Part shown: in pieces, positions 1 through 11,749 of the stretch
Position numbering within the stretch: position 1 is the stretch's first letter
Layout: every line of letters begins with the position of its first letter
Notes under the pieces: model-generated
Databases searched by the model: none
What the model was told of the DNA's origin: nothing
Seen by the model: the letters and a program-made list of their open reading frames with translations, nothing else
Translations under genes and position numbers: made by a program
DNA from: Fagopyrum homotropicum
Taxonomy: Eukaryota; Streptophyta; Magnoliopsida; Caryophyllales; Polygonaceae
Assembly (NCBI GenBank): GCA_033239125.1
Contig: BSWB01000001.1
Coordinates: forward strand, 137,064,981 to 137,128,980
Direction: 5' to 3'
DNA length: 64,000 nucleotides

Positions 1-1855
1 TCACTCCATTTGCACCAATAGTAAATTGTGGAGCCTCATCTCGAGACATCCTGTCTCGGATCCTGATCAAAGTCGGGCAAGTGTCCTGCTTCTGTCGGAT
101 CTCATACAACAGATCAGGAAGTAACTCCATGGTAGCCAACTGACCATCAGTATCGGGAAACTGAATCTCTATCTCCAACCAAGCCAAGTCCCTCTGCAAC
201 TGTGGCTGTACTGTCAACCGGGCTATCGCCCTCTCCCTAGGCGTCTTCCGGCTCAAAGCATCAGCTACCACATTCGCCTTCCCGGGGTGGTAAAGAATCT
301 CATGGTCGAAGTCCTTGATCAACTCTAACCACCGCCTCTGGCGGTTATTCAACTCCCGCTGAGTGAATATATACTTCAGACTCTTATGGTCTGTGAAGAT
401 CTGACATGTCGCCCCATAGAGATAGTGACGCCAGATCTTAAGAGCATGGACTACTACAGCCAACTCTAGATCATGTGTGGGGTAGTTCTCCTCATACGTC
501 TTCAACTGTCGAGACGCATAATCCATGACCTTACCCCTCTGCATCAAAACACACCCCAAGCCCAGCTTGGATGCATCACTGTATACCACAAAATCATCAG
601 TACCCTCAGGCTGTGCCAAAATCGGAGCGGATGTCAATCTCCTCTTCAGCTCCTCAAAACTCTGCTGACACGGCTCAGACCAGACAAACCGAGTGGTCTT
701 CCTAAGAAGAGAAGTAAGTGGTCGGGCAATCAAAGAGAACCCTTCCACAAACCGGCGGTAGTAACCTGCTAAACCTAGAAAGCTGCGAACCTCCTTAACA
801 TTCTTAGGAGGTTGCCAAGAAGATATTGACTCGATCTTCGCCGGATCGACCTTAATACCCTCAGTAGTCACCACGTGACCTAAGAAAGTCACCTCTGACA
901 TCCAAAACTCACACTTGGATACCTTAGCATACAGCTGGCTATCTTGTAGAATCTGCAATACTGTCCTCAAGTGTCCGGCATGCTCCTCTCGACTCCTAGA
1001 GTAGACTAGGATGTCGTCAATGAAGACCACTACAAACTGGTCTAAGAAGTCAATGAATATCCCATTCATCAACTCCATGAACACCGCTGGTGCATTAGTG
1101 AGCCCAAATGGCATCACTACGAACTCATAATGACCATACCTAGTCCAGAATGCCGTCTTAGGTATGTCCTGATCTCTCACGCTCAACTGGTGGTAACCTG
1201 ATCTCAAGTCTATCCTCGAGAACACAAACGCCCCATGCAACTGGTCCAACAGATCATCTATGCGTGGCAGTGGGTACTTGTTCTTGATAGTTACTTTATT
1301 CAGCTCTCTGTAGTCTATGCAAAGCCTCATCGATCCGTCCTTCTTCTTCACAAATAGTACTGGCGCGCCCCAAGGAGACACACTAGGGCGTATGAAACCC
1401 TTCTCTGCTAGCTCCTCTAACTGCTTCTTCAGCTCAAGCAACTCTATAGGTGCCATACGGTACGGAGCCTTCGAGATCGGTCTCGTGCCCGGCTCCAAGT
1501 CAATGCTGAAATCAACGCTCCTCTGTGGGGGTAGTCTTGGCAGGTCGTCACTGAATACCTCTGGAAAATCGCATGCAACATGTATCTCCTCTATAGTCAG
1601 GCTCTTGCTTTCCTTCATGGCATAACACCAAAAGGCTTCGCAACCCTGTGCCATCAGTCTCGCTGCCCTCACTGCACTGATAACTGTGCCTGACTTTCCG
1701 AGGTCCCAACCTTGGAATATTACTCTATGGCCCTCCTCCGTGGCAACGGTCACTGTCCTCCTACCAATGTCTAAGACTGCTCCGTGTTTCCTCATCCAGT
1801 CTATCCCTATAATGACATCCTCATGAGCTAAGGGCATGACTAGAAAATTGACTAG
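1..1855 (-). CDS. Ty3/gypsy pol: reverse transcriptase and RNase H (partial)
   Basis: This is the polymerase part of gypsy A, which copies element RNA into DNA. The frame appears open from just below the TAG at 1856-1858 to the left edge of the window (about 618 codons). Visible motifs are the linker region, the RT core with the catalytic FIDD box at 1013-1024, the preceding conserved SPWGAP and YPLPRIDDL-type segments around 1270-1375, and an RNase H domain starting with YSDAS near 590-605. The HHCC integrase must lie beyond the edge. The same frame continues upstream into the protease and is interrupted only by the single TAG, so the two were one polyprotein. Annotators scanning for complete ATG-to-stop frames would miss it because it has no stop in the window. 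Confidence 0.9.
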
Positions 1856-2176
1856 CTAGTCTCCGTCTCCCATACGAACAAGACATCCAAAGATCTCTCT
1901 AGTCCCTCTTACCTTACTCCCATCAGGTAAGCCTATCATAAAAGGTATCCCCTCTACAGTAGCTAAGGACAACCTATCTACGCATGCATCAGATATGAAG
2001 GAGTGTGTAGCACCCGTATCAAATAAAACTCGTATAGGTAAGTCATGAATCTGGATCGTACTTGTGGCAGTCGGTGCATCTGGCTGATCAGCATCTCTCA
2101 ACTCAAACACTCGTGCCTGAGCTCCTCTAGTATCAGCTACACTACCACGTCCTCTGCCCTGACCTGATCCCTGCAT
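1856..2176 (-). pseudogene. Ty3/gypsy retropepsin-like protease segment
   Basis: An aspartic protease of gypsy A that would process the polyprotein. The catalytic loop reads LFDTGATHSF (active-site D-T-G), followed by a flap-like stretch with GLPDGS. The frame ends in TAG at 1856-1858, and the RT segment continues in exactly the same frame immediately downstream. One stop codon therefore cuts protease from RT. It is a degenerate position in this copy, since related elements read through as one polyprotein. Confidence 0.85.
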
Positions 2177-2339
2177 GGAACCCTGTGATGATGTGTGTCC
2201 TGGAGCCCTGTAAGACTACTGCTGACCAGGAGCTCGGTACTGCTGCTGCTGACTCGGAGCTCGGTACTGTGGCGGTATTTGTACACTCCCTGATAAGCCT
2301 GTAGGAGAAGAACCCTGCTGAGATGGAGCCTTGCCCTGG

Positions 2340-3599
2340 CGGCAGAATGCAGCTCTATGTCCAACCTTGCCGCATTGGAAGCAGGTCACTGCCGGCTTCG
2401 TGCAGTTCGATCGGATGTGTCCATAGCCACTGTAGTTGTGGCACTGTTAAGCCACCAGCTGAAGTCTGACCAGTAGCGGTATGACTATGTCGCCCCTGAG
2501 TCTGTCCCCGTCCAAATACAGCTACTCCTGAACTACCACTAGCATAACCTGTCCTCTGCCGCTTATCCGGCCTGTCTGACTGAGCAGCTCTCCTCGACAC
2601 TGGTCTGTATCTCTCATATGCAAACGCTCTATCCTGATAGTCTGACAGAGTCTCACAGCGAAATCCTGCTAGATAGGAACGCGTACCCTCTCTCAATCTC
2701 CGTGAAAAGAGATATACATGTTGCTCCTCGGGAGGTGCAGCTGGTCCAAGCAGTGTTAGTTCCTTCTGGAACTTCTTGATGGCAGTAGCAATCGGAATGT
2801 CCTCAAATCCTGCCTCAATGAAATCCTGAAACCTCTCTCTCCTCAACGAGACAGGGCAGTATCTGTTTCTAACAATGCTCCTCATCTGCTCCCAACTGGT
2901 GACTCGACTACGTATGGTCCGCCACCAGGAATGAGCATCCTCAGTGAAACATGTCTGCACCAAGTCCACCTGTCGATCCTCTGGGCAACGTATCGCCTCT
3001 AATGCAGTCTCTACCTATCCAATCTAGTGCTCCACCTCCAGTCCTATCTCTCCACTAAATGAGGGGACCTTCTGAGAGTTGAAAGCCTACAACCACTCAT
3101 CCGGCCTCGGTGCTCTAGACCCAGTAGGAGCTCTATCAGCCACAACTCTCCTCTCAGGTATAGTTGGCACCTGAGGCACTCCCTGTGTCACCTGGACAGA
3201 TCTAGCCGGTACTGGTGGTACCTGGGTAAGTCTCTCTGTCCTAGCTACCTCCTCCATACGCTCAACGTATGCTCGGTACTCTCTGTACTCATTCGCTCCA
3301 ATGGAAACACATCCTGACTCCGTCGAACGTGCTCTTTGTGCTTCAGACCTAGCAACGGTCTCATTCCTGACCTCAGGACCTACACTCTCAGCTACCTCCT
3401 CCACTCCAGCCTCTGGCATGATCACTGCTGGTGGATCCCCTCGAGGAGCTCGACCTCGGCCTCGGGCTAGTGGAGGTCTACCTCCACGGCCGCGTCCTCT
3501 AACTATAGGGGTCCCATCTCCCCTACCTGGTCCAGTTGGAGGGAGAGGTGGACGACCTCTACCTCGACCAGTAGCTAGCGTAGCTCTAGTACGTGCCAT
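2340..3599 (-). pseudogene. Ty3/gypsy gag (broken by stops and a frameshift)
   Basis: Structural gag protein of gypsy A. It starts at the ATG at 3599 with a long Arg/Gly/Pro-rich N-terminus, followed by the retrotransposon gag domain (AHSWWRTI, then FQDFIEAGF) at about 2970-2600. In-frame stops occur near 3087 and near 3020, and a frameshift lies near 2455. After the shift, two zinc knuckles can be read at about 2450-2345. The second is a perfect CX2CX4HX4C. The first has Tyr in place of its second Cys, consistent with one G-to-A change. The 3600-3873 stretch between LTR and gag start is leader with no gene. Confidence 0.88.
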
Positions 3600-3858
3600 C
3601 TGCGCGAGGAATAATAACTATAAACACAACTAGCTAAAAGTCCAAAAAGTCCATCTACAGTAAAACCTAAGTCCATACTAAGCATACTGAGATCCGCGGT
3701 AGTAGTGGTGGCCAGCCGTACTTTTCTATTCCCAACCAGACTATGCATGCATTTAAAACAAAAAATTCTCTTTTTAAAACCCAGACCCCTTTTCGGGTTC
3801 TGCTTAAAACTTATTCGGTCTTTCAGAAGATTTCAAGTGCCATTGTTGCCAACCTAGA

Positions 3859-3870
3859 GCTCTAATACCA
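3859..3870 (-). other. Primer-binding site of gypsy A (tRNA-iMet type)
   Basis: On the minus strand this reads TGGTATTAGAGC, three bases inside the LTR end. The usual plant initiator-Met complement is TGGTATCAGAGC, as seen in gypsy B at 38453, so this copy has one substitution. Confidence 0.85.
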
Positions 3871-3873
3871 TGT

Positions 3874-6430
3874 TGTAACACCCCGAATTCTCAGAACTCA
3901 GAACGTTACTGGTTAGGACCTCACAATGGGTCCCGACCTCAGTTTGACAACAACATTACTAGGATCTTGCAACAAGACACAAATAAAGAAAACCGAAATT
4001 CATAAAATAGTATTTTTAAGGTAATGAATGCAACACGGTCTAACAGCCTAAAGTACTTAAACAAAAGAAACGAACAACTGTCTTAACCAAAAGAAAGAAA
4101 AGACAAACACAACTCCCAACCCCCCCCACTCTAAGGAGTACGGAGACCCGGCTGACCACTACTTCCGGATCACTCAGCTGCTGGTCTAACCTACGGTAAA
4201 TCGAAAAACACAACAAGGGGAACCGTTAGCTAGTTATCCAAATATTAGCAGAATAATAGTAGCACACACACACATAAAAATATAAACACCCATCATGCTT
4301 TCAAACAAGTCCATTTTATTATCTTGAGTTAAGTTACTCTTTCACGCTAATGATACTTATTTTGTGACACGACGGATTCCCAAACCTCGCCTCCGCCCCC
4401 GTGTAACCATCAGGAATGGATCCGATGCATCTCACCTTGTACCTGCCTGGTCTGGGTATAGAGAACCTCCCAGTCTCCTGTCAGAGCTGGGTAGTGATGT
4501 CACGACCCGTTATACATACACTTGGGCCTTAAATATAATAATAACGGTCGTCCTAGCAAGTTATTATTATTAAAACACGCACATAACACACACAACCACT
4601 ACCACTCAACTAATATCCGGAAACTGGCTAAGTAAGTCGCAAGGACTTACCTAAGTCAAAATACACTCTAACACGTCTCAAACAGTCCGTACTCGTGGTA
4701 ACTCAAACGCCTGTCAAATAAGGCATGTGTATCAAAATCACATCTCGATGTCCAACCTCATGCGAAGGAATTACGGAAAAGCTCTCTTATGGTAAAAGAC
4801 CATTTTACCCTTGGTATTGTAAATTCCCGAAGTTTATTCTTGAATTCTACTAATTTCTTCCTTATCTTATTTTTCCAAAATTATGTCTCTCGGATAGCTA
4901 CTTATAGGTTATAAGGTCAAACTCGAGACAACCCTAAGAAGGATAACCTTCCTCCTCTCCGGCTACTAATTATGTTACTACATACATAATACCGTCAACA
5001 TGTTTTTCCTTCTCCTCAACTTACTTATCTCTACATAATTTCATAAATCCCCACTCGTACTTATATATATATACTCGCATTTTTATATATTCTATATTTA
5101 TGCTTATAATTTATAAATATACTCTTATATATAACTGTATCACGAACTCTTCCAACTATACGTACATGTAGGTATTTAATATACAAACTTACTCCTTCTA
5201 AATGTAAAGATACATTTATATGTTCAGCATTCCCATACGTATACACAATTACCTATTCAGCACCTAAACATACTTATAAAACTATCTCCACACACACACT
5301 ATTGTACAACAGAGGCTTATTAACCTACCGAACTGCATACCCGTACTACCTCCAATCTATTGTTCATATGCGTAATCAAATCTCAGTTTATATACGTATT
5401 AAATCTCAGTTTATATACGTATTACATTCAGTTTAGATATGTTTCCAACTCACAAGAAATACACGCAGGGGAAAGGAGGGAGAAGAACTGGAGTTGCAGT
5501 CCAGCGGCCGATGTGCTAGCTTTCCGGCGGCCTCCCTGGTGGTCGATTTGCTACTACTGCAGGAAAGCCGAAGGCTGCTGTGAGTCTCGATCAACAGAGG
5601 GCTCGGTGGTGGTTCTGGAGCTGCTGTAGGGCCGAAGCAAGGCGGCGCGGATGTTCCCTGCCGGCCGAAGAGAAGCAGCGCAAAGAGTTAACAATACTAA
5701 CGCCGAGAAGAAGAATGGCGAGGAGGGAGAAGGCTGCGGGCTTACCAGGCTTCCGGTGGGGTCTGGAGGTCGACGAGAAGCAGTGCAGCGGCGGCTCTGG
5801 TGGCGTGCGCTGCTGCTGGATCGATGGTGCTGCTGTTGGTATGTAGATCAGTAGGTGAGCGGTAATTTACGCAGAGGAGAGAGAGACGGAATAGAGTCTA
5901 GTGGTTCACCTGGTGGTCGACAGGTGGCGGTGAACGAGGGCGGTGTGGTGGATCCGGTGGCGTCTGCAGATAGAGGCGGAGGCTGTGTTGGCGGCCGCTG
6001 TTCGATCGTCCAAAAGAGAGAAGAAACGGGAGCGGCAACAGATGGTTAGAGGGGTAATTAGATAGGATTAGGGTTAAGAGGGAATTAGGGTAAAATTAGT
6101 TTATGAGATGGGTTGATGGGCTGATAATTGGGCCTCGTAGTGGGCTACATCCGGCCTGCTTTCTCATTAAATACGGATACACAATTCGTTACTCGTTTTA
6201 TATTATACGGAACTAAATTACATATAATATAAATTATTATTGTATTCTTAAGGTGCGTAAAAAATTATTTCTGGCTACATAGTTTTATCATTTTATGTGA
6301 CTTAAAGTCACATAAAATGATAACATTTAAACTCGTTTTATTTTATTTATTTATTTATTTATTTAAGATTGACGTATCGGGATTTGGTTAATTTCGGTTT
6401 ACCGGAAATTTAAAATTTTCGGTTATTACA
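3874..6430 (-). repeat. 5' LTR of gypsy A (2557 bp)
   Basis: The LTR reads TGTAATAACC at its minus-strand start (6430) and ends GGGGTGTTACA at 3874. The last few hundred bases match the ends of the plus-strand LTRs at 19632, 38449 and 45507; the remainder differs in sequence. It holds a 19-bp-arm palindrome at 6285-6323 and, on the minus strand, a splice-donor-like TAGGTAAGT at about 4650. The plus-strand ORFs in its GC-rich part (5400-6050) look like chance frames. Confidence 0.92.
6285..6323. repeat. Near-perfect palindrome in LTR A
   Basis: The arms TTATCATTTTATGTGACTT (6285-6303) and its exact reverse complement (6305-6323) are separated by one A. Shorter versions of the same hairpin occur near the start of the solo LTR at 16484-16520 and 16537-16573. 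Confidence 0.95.
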
Positions 6431-7010
6431 TAGGATCTCTTTACTGCATAGACTCTTTACCTTCAAAATGGACACTAACGTGACACTTAATGAAAATTTA
6501 GGCAGATTCTTAAGAATGAATCAAGACTTGACTAGATGTGATGATGAAATAAAAGAAACTCACCTTGTTGTCTTGTTATTAGGGTCTTTACTTGCTCAGT
6601 TTGATACTTTGAGAGATGTCATTCAGTATAGCTCAGATAATATTACTCAAGAAAAGATAATAGTGGCTATAAATGAAAAGAATGATACCTTAAAAGTTTT
6701 TAAAAGTAAAACTGAAAAGAAATCATATGTTAAACCTGAAGTTCTTATGGCTAAAGCAAATCCTAAACATTTTAAAAACAAGAAGAAGGAAAAATATGAA
6801 AAAGATAAGTCTGGATCTTCTGACTTTGACAAAAATAACAAGAAATGTTATTACTGTGAGAAACCTGGACATTATGCAAATGAATGTAGGAAGAAAAAGA
6901 GAGATGATGCTAAGAATAATAAAAATCTTGTGGAAAAGTGTCTCTGTTTGAAAAAATTCAAATTGAATATCCTTGTGAATTGCTTATGTGCTCTGAGCAT
7001 GATTCCTTAA
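6431..7010 (+). pseudogene. copia gag, 5'-truncated
   Basis: Capsid-type gag protein of the copia element. The frame is open from 6431, before the first ATG at 6468, so the true start lies on the other side of the gypsy insertion. It contains the helical UBN2-like gag segment (LLLGSLLAQFDTL) and a single zinc knuckle, CYYCEKPGHYANEC (CX2CX4HX4C), near residues 127-140 of the ATG-based frame. The next domain (protease) is in another frame, so there is a frameshift near 6940-7000. Confidence 0.88.
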
Positions 7011-7372
7011 ATTCTAATGTGTGGATTTTGGACTCTGGTTGTACCATGCATGCTTCATTTGATAAATCCTTATTTAGCTCTCTGCATGAATTGGATGGTG
7101 GAGAAGTTATGTTAGGGGATAATACTGCCTTGGCTATTAGAGGGGTAGGAAATGTACCTATATACATGTTTGATGGAAAAATTAGAGTTCTCCAGAATGT
7201 TAGATGGGTTCCACAACTTAGAAGGAATTTAATGAGTGAATCTGCCCTAGATGACCTAAACTGTCAAATTAATACTAGTAATGGGATAAGAGAAGTAATA
7301 AGAAATGGAACTACTCTTATAAAAAAATCAAAAAGGGTGGGTTATACCAAGTTATCACTGCACCTAATTTGA
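6938..7372 (+). pseudogene. copia protease segment
   Basis: Aspartic protease of the copia polyprotein. The catalytic motif reads WILDSGCTMHA, the D-S-G variant usual in plant copia elements. It overlaps the gag frame end in a different frame and is cut from the integrase segment by a further frameshift near 7350. Confidence 0.85.
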
Positions 7373-8694
7373 TCCTTACCACTACTAATACTAAAATGAA
7401 CTTAAGTCATACTAAAATCTGGCACAATAGACTTGGACATATTGGAAACACTGGCCTTAAAAATCTGTATAAATAAGGTATTTTAGACAAAGAACCTGTA
7501 GATATTGTTCTTTGTGAAAACTGCATCTTAGGTAAAAAGAATAAACACAGCTATAATAACTCATCCTATAAAGCTCAAAAACCTTTAGAATATGTTCACT
7601 CTGACCTATGGGGACCTGCACAGGTTGACACCATAGGAGGAAAGAGATATTTTATCTCTTTCATAGATCATTATTCTAGGAAAGTTTGGACTTATCTCCT
7701 TAAAAACAAAAATGAAGCTTTTGAGTACTTTAAAGAATGGAAACAAGCTGTAGAAAACCAATCTGGTTATACTCTAAAATGCCTTAGAACAGATAATGGG
7801 CTTGAATTTTGCAACTTTGAGTTTAATAATTACTGCAAAGACCAAGGAATTAAAAGACACCTTACTATATCTGGAACTCCACAACAAAATGGAACAGCAG
7901 AAAGAATGAATAGAACCCTTCTTGAAAAGACTAGATATATGCTCATTAGTTCTGGGATGAAACACTCTATGTGGGGGGAAGCCATAGTGACTGCTACCTA
8001 CCTCATAAATAGATCCCCTTCCTCAGTTATAGATTTTAAAACCCCTCAGGAAATGTGGACTGGTAAGAAACCAAACTTAACTCATTTAAAACCTTTTGGT
8101 TGTACTGTTCACTCCCAGATTTCTCAAGGAAAGTTAAACCCTAGAGCCTTAAAAGCTGTTATGCTAGGGTATCCAGAAGGTGTTAAGGGATACAAACTCC
8201 TCCTAATACAACCCCATGGATATAAAGTCATTAACTCTAGAAGTGTAACCTTTAATGAAGAAGAATTTTATTTTAAATCTAAAACTGATAATGATGTAAC
8301 CCATAGTTCTGAGGAGAATGATGGTATAGATATTCCTAGCACGTCCAGAACTTTCTATAATCATAATGAACAACCTCACATAAATGAAAATGATGAAGAA
8401 GAGTTTGACATAGGACATTATCAAACTGAAAGTTCCAGCAATGTTAACACCCCTCAATTAGACATAAATAAGGATGAAAATAATAATGATGATAATACTC
8501 AACAATTAGGGGAGGAAATTAATGAGGATGATAGGAATTATGACAACCCTCAGCAATTAGGGGAGGAAAGTATTGAAACTCCTAATAAAAACCTGACGAA
8601 CCTTGAATCTGGTAATGGCTGTGACCATGGAAATCCAGACGACTCGGGTACCAGTGCCCACAGTGCTGATAATGAGGAGGAAATTTCAAACTAA
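7373..8694 (+). pseudogene. copia GAG-pre-integrase and integrase core
   Basis: This part of the polyprotein inserts element DNA into the genome. It starts with the zinc-binding pre-integrase segment (IWHNRLGHIG and CENC, about 7415-7530), interrupted by a TAA at 7474. It continues as the integrase core with the catalytic triad visible in order: D in HSDLWGP (about 7590), D in RTDNG (about 7795) and E in TAERMNR (about 7900). The acidic, Asn-rich linker after 8280 is usual between integrase and RT. The frame stops at TAA 8692-8694, but the RT continues in the same frame. Confidence 0.9.
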
Positions 8695-10463
8695 CTCAAG
8701 TCAAATGATAGACATGAAGACCTGAGTCGTTCGGATTTTCATGGTCACTACCAATTAACTAGGGACAGGGCCCCAAGACTGAAAATTCCTAATAAAAAAT
8801 ATGCTAATAATGTTGAGTATATCATGCTAACTGATGAGGTGAATATTGTTGATTATGCCTTCTTGACAGCTGATGTGATAGAAAATTTCTACACCCCTGA
8901 CACATATGAACAAGCTATAAAATGTCCTAATGCCAAACACTGGAATCAAGCTATGAATGATGAGATTGAGTCTATGAATTCTAATAATACTTGGATCCTG
9001 GTACCTAGGCTAGAAAATGTGAAACTAGTTCAATGTAGGTGGCTGTACAAACTAAAAGAAGGTATAAAACATAGTGATCCTCCTAGGTACAAAGCCAGGC
9101 TGGTTGCCAAAGGCTTTACTGAAAGAGAGGACATAGATTACACATACATCTTTGCTCCCGTAGTTAAGTATAAAACCTTGAGATTACTACTTGCTATGGC
9201 TACTGTGTATGACTGAGATATTGAACAAATGGATGTTAAAATTGCTTTCTTGCATGGTGATCTGAATGAAACCATTTACATGAGTCAACCTAAAGGCTTT
9301 GTTAATAAAAATAAACCTGAGCATGTTTGTTTGCTTAAGAAGTCTCTATATGGTTTAAAACAATCACCTAGACAATGGAACATTAAGTTTGACATTTGTA
9401 TTAAGAATCTGGGCTTCATGAGAAGCAAATATGATTATTGCTTGTATTTTAAGAATCTTTCTACCCCAAATGCTTCTTATTCTCTCTTATATGTGGATGA
9501 CATTCTGATTATGTGTAAATCTAAAGTCATCATTAGTAATGTAAAAAGAGATCTTAAAATGCATTTTAACATGAAAGATCTTGGTGCTGCACGAAAATAC
9601 TTGGTATACAGATCATAAGAAATAGGGTTAAAAAGAAAATGTGGCTTTCTCAACTTGACTACATACAGAAAGTCCTGGATAGGTTTAATATGGGAAATTC
9701 CAAACCTACACCTATGCCCTTAGGAGGGCACTTAGATCTGACCAAGAAGCACTGTCCTGATTCTCCCAGTGAGTTGAAAAAGATGTCTAATATCCCTTAT
9801 GATGTGGTTGTTGGTTCTGTAATGTATGCTATATTGTGCACTAGACCTGACCTTTCTTTTGCTATAAGTGTTCTAAGTAGATTCATGTCTAACCCTGGAT
9901 TAGAACACTGGACTGCTATGAAATATTGCTTAAGATATCTTGTTGGAACTAAAAAGTTGAGTCTGTGTTTTGCTGAACATTCTGTGAATCATGATGTTAT
10001 TGGTTTTGTAGATTCTGATTATGCTAGTAATAAGGACACTAGAAAATCTACTACGGCTTACTACTACAATTGGACTAATAACTGTGTTTCATGGAAGTCA
10101 CAACAACAATCTATTGTAGCTTTGTCATCCACTGAAGCTGAGTACATAGCTGTAGTTGAAGCATCAAAAGAAGCCATTTGGTTAAAAGGCTTAATCACTG
10201 AAATACAACATAACACATGTATTCCTGTTTTGAACATTGACAGCCAAAGTGCTTTATATCTTTGTAAAGATCCCGTATATCATGAAAGGTCTAAACACAT
10301 TGATGTTAGATATCATTTTGTTAGGGATGAGATAGAAAAGAAGCACTTTGAGGTTAAGAAAATTGGAGGAGATATGAATCCTGCTGATTTTGGTACAAAA
10401 ATTGTCCCTACTGACAAATTTATCTTTTGCAGGAATTCCCTTCACTTATGGGATGTTCCCTAA
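8695..10463 (+). pseudogene. copia reverse transcriptase and RNase H
   Basis: RT and RNase H of the copia element. The RT begins near 8935 (WNQAMNDEI), has a premature TGA at 9214-9216 and continues in frame through QMDVK (9226-9240) to the YVDD catalytic box at 9490-9501. A one-base deletion near 9604 shifts the frame. RNase H then reads from 9620 to 10463 with the copia signatures SSTEAEY and, near the end, NPADFGTK. Every domain is recognisable at normal length, so the decay is by point changes rather than by large deletion. Confidence 0.92.
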
Positions 10464-10547
10464 AGATAATAAGCACTGAACTGATGACGGACGGGAGTGC
10501 CTCCCTGATTTACTACTGGTGATCAAGACTATTTGTTAACATGAATC

Positions 10548-10557
10548 AAGAGGGCAA
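10548..10557 (+). other. copia polypurine tract
   Basis: The run TCAAGAGGGCAA sits directly before the LTR start TGTTAAC at 10559. This is the usual position of the plus-strand primer. Confidence 0.7.
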
Positions 10558-10558
10558 T

Positions 10559-11420
10559 TGTTAACTTTGTGATTCATGTTTGTATAGGATAGATTACATA
10601 AGTGTACGCAATAGTATTGACTTGTAATAGCTCCTACGTCTAGTTTGGTTAGAATGAGGTTACTGATGCTTGTTGTAGCTGACTAGTGTAGCACTCGTTG
10701 CCGGTTCATTGGACCCTGGTGGCTTGGACTCACTAGGAAGCTGTGGCACGTGTTGTTTCCTTATCTCTGATATGTGAAGGTGGCCTTGTTGCATGAGATG
10801 TTGTCTTCTGGGCAACAGCTTGTGTTATTTGATTGGACCGGGTTCGAGCTGTGATGTTTATCTTCAGAAGTTTGGCTTGGTTCGGAACCGCTTAAATGAA
10901 ACGATGCGTTTGGGTTTTGAAGAGGAGGTATAAAAGCAACACCCTACCTCCCCTAACCCTAAGTGAGACTGCAACCCTTGCCACTGAGAGAAAAGAGAGA
11001 AGTTCCTCTGAGAGAAAGAGAGAGAGAGCGATCGAAGAGAAGTCGGAGGTGGTTCGCTAGGGTTTGAGACGTTCATCCTCACCTACACCTCTCCAGAAGA
11101 AGATCTTCCGATTGAAGATAGCAAAGCTTGACAGAAAGCTTTGCTTAGCCTCACAGGGGTTGTTTCTATACCTTGTTCTTCGTATCTCCCTTGTTCTTGC
11201 TTGTTCTAGATATAGGTCTTTTACATGTTGATCTTGCGTGCACCTTTGTAATCGAACCTATATTGTAATCGTCTTGAATGCCTAGTAAAAACCGGGATCG
11301 GACCTCCCCTCTTGAGGTTCCGCAGATATAGGGTTTTTAACACCTGAACTGCGTAATCAACTTGTGTGTCGATCTTTCTTTTGATATATAACTGTTTGAT
11401 CGGATAATAATCATACTACA
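10559..11420 (+). repeat. 3' LTR of the copia element
   Basis: Begins TGTTAAC at 10559. A TATA box (GGTATAAAAG) lies at about 10927-10936. The right end is uncertain. TTTTTAACA at 11342 would mirror the start, while the stretch to TACTACA at 11420 resembles copia U5 ends; I prefer 11420. The 5' LTR needed to settle this is outside the window. Confidence 0.7.
10927..10936 (+). promoter_or_regulatory. TATA box of the copia LTR
   Basis: GGTATAAAAG, about 370 bases into the LTR, followed by a CT/GA-rich stretch, as expected of a Pol II core promoter in a copia U3/R. Confidence 0.55.
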
Positions 11421-11749
11421 GGTTAGTTACTTATTTATTTCAATAAATTGAACTTTAATCCTTTCTTCACGGAAAAAAAGAGGGATAAGAAACATAATTT
11501 TATTTGATCTCATTTCTAGTTTGTCCAAGTCTAAAATCGGAGCTATAGTTTGCCCAAGTTTAAATGGGAAAGAATAAAATATTGAAAGTTGTCAAATAAT
11601 AGAGTTGCATTAATAATTTAATATTACAATTAAATTTATTAATAAATAAATAAATAATTGAAAATTGTGAAATAATAAATGTTTTAGAAATAAAAAGAAT
11701 AACTAGGTAAGGTGGGTTGTCCCTTAAAATAATTAAGATACATTAGGGC
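11421..11749. other. AT-rich sequence without a recognisable gene
   Basis: I see no coding potential. The stretch contains short AT-rich runs, including a TAAA/TAAT run near 11640-11660. Confidence 0.6.

Larger units (their letters stand above)
1..6430 (-). mobile_element. Ty3/gypsy LTR retrotransposon A (5' part, nested in copia)
   Basis: On the minus strand this element reads 5' LTR (6430-3874), primer-binding site (3870-3859), leader, gag (from 3599), protease and reverse transcriptase, and then runs off the left edge. Its plus-strand right border TTATTACA at 6430 abuts copia gag sequence whose reading frame is open right up to 6431, so it inserted into that copia element. The first five flanking bases are TAGGA, and the same five bases should lie beyond the missing 3' LTR. 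Gag and pol carry stops and frameshifts, so this copy is probably dead. The domain order protease-RT-RNase H ahead of integrase (off-window) and the initiator-Met-type PBS fit plant Ty3/gypsy; I cannot fix the clade. Confidence 0.93.
6431..11420 (+). mobile_element. Ty1/copia retrotransposon, 5' end displaced by gypsy A
   Basis: The order gag, protease, integrase, reverse transcriptase, RNase H is diagnostic of Ty1/copia (integrase before RT). The 5' LTR, PBS and first part of gag should lie on the far side of gypsy A, off the window. The 3' end has a purine-rich tract (AAGAGGG, 10548-10554) followed by an LTR from 10559. Premature stops and frameshifts in nearly every domain show the copy is inactive. 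The gag sequence and overall layout suggest a Tork-like lineage, but that is tentative. Confidence 0.92.

Noticed and set aside
473..1625. Plus-strand frames at 473-772 and 1317-1625
   Set aside because: They lie antisense to the clearly coding gypsy A pol frame and show no domain.
3301..3633. Plus-strand 110-codon frame over gypsy A gag
   Set aside because: Mirror of the Arg/Gly/Pro-rich gag N-terminus; GC-rich composition explains the lack of stops.
5360..6049. Cluster of GC-rich plus-strand frames
   Set aside because: They lie inside LTR A, opposite to its transcription, with overlapping frames and no recognisable family.
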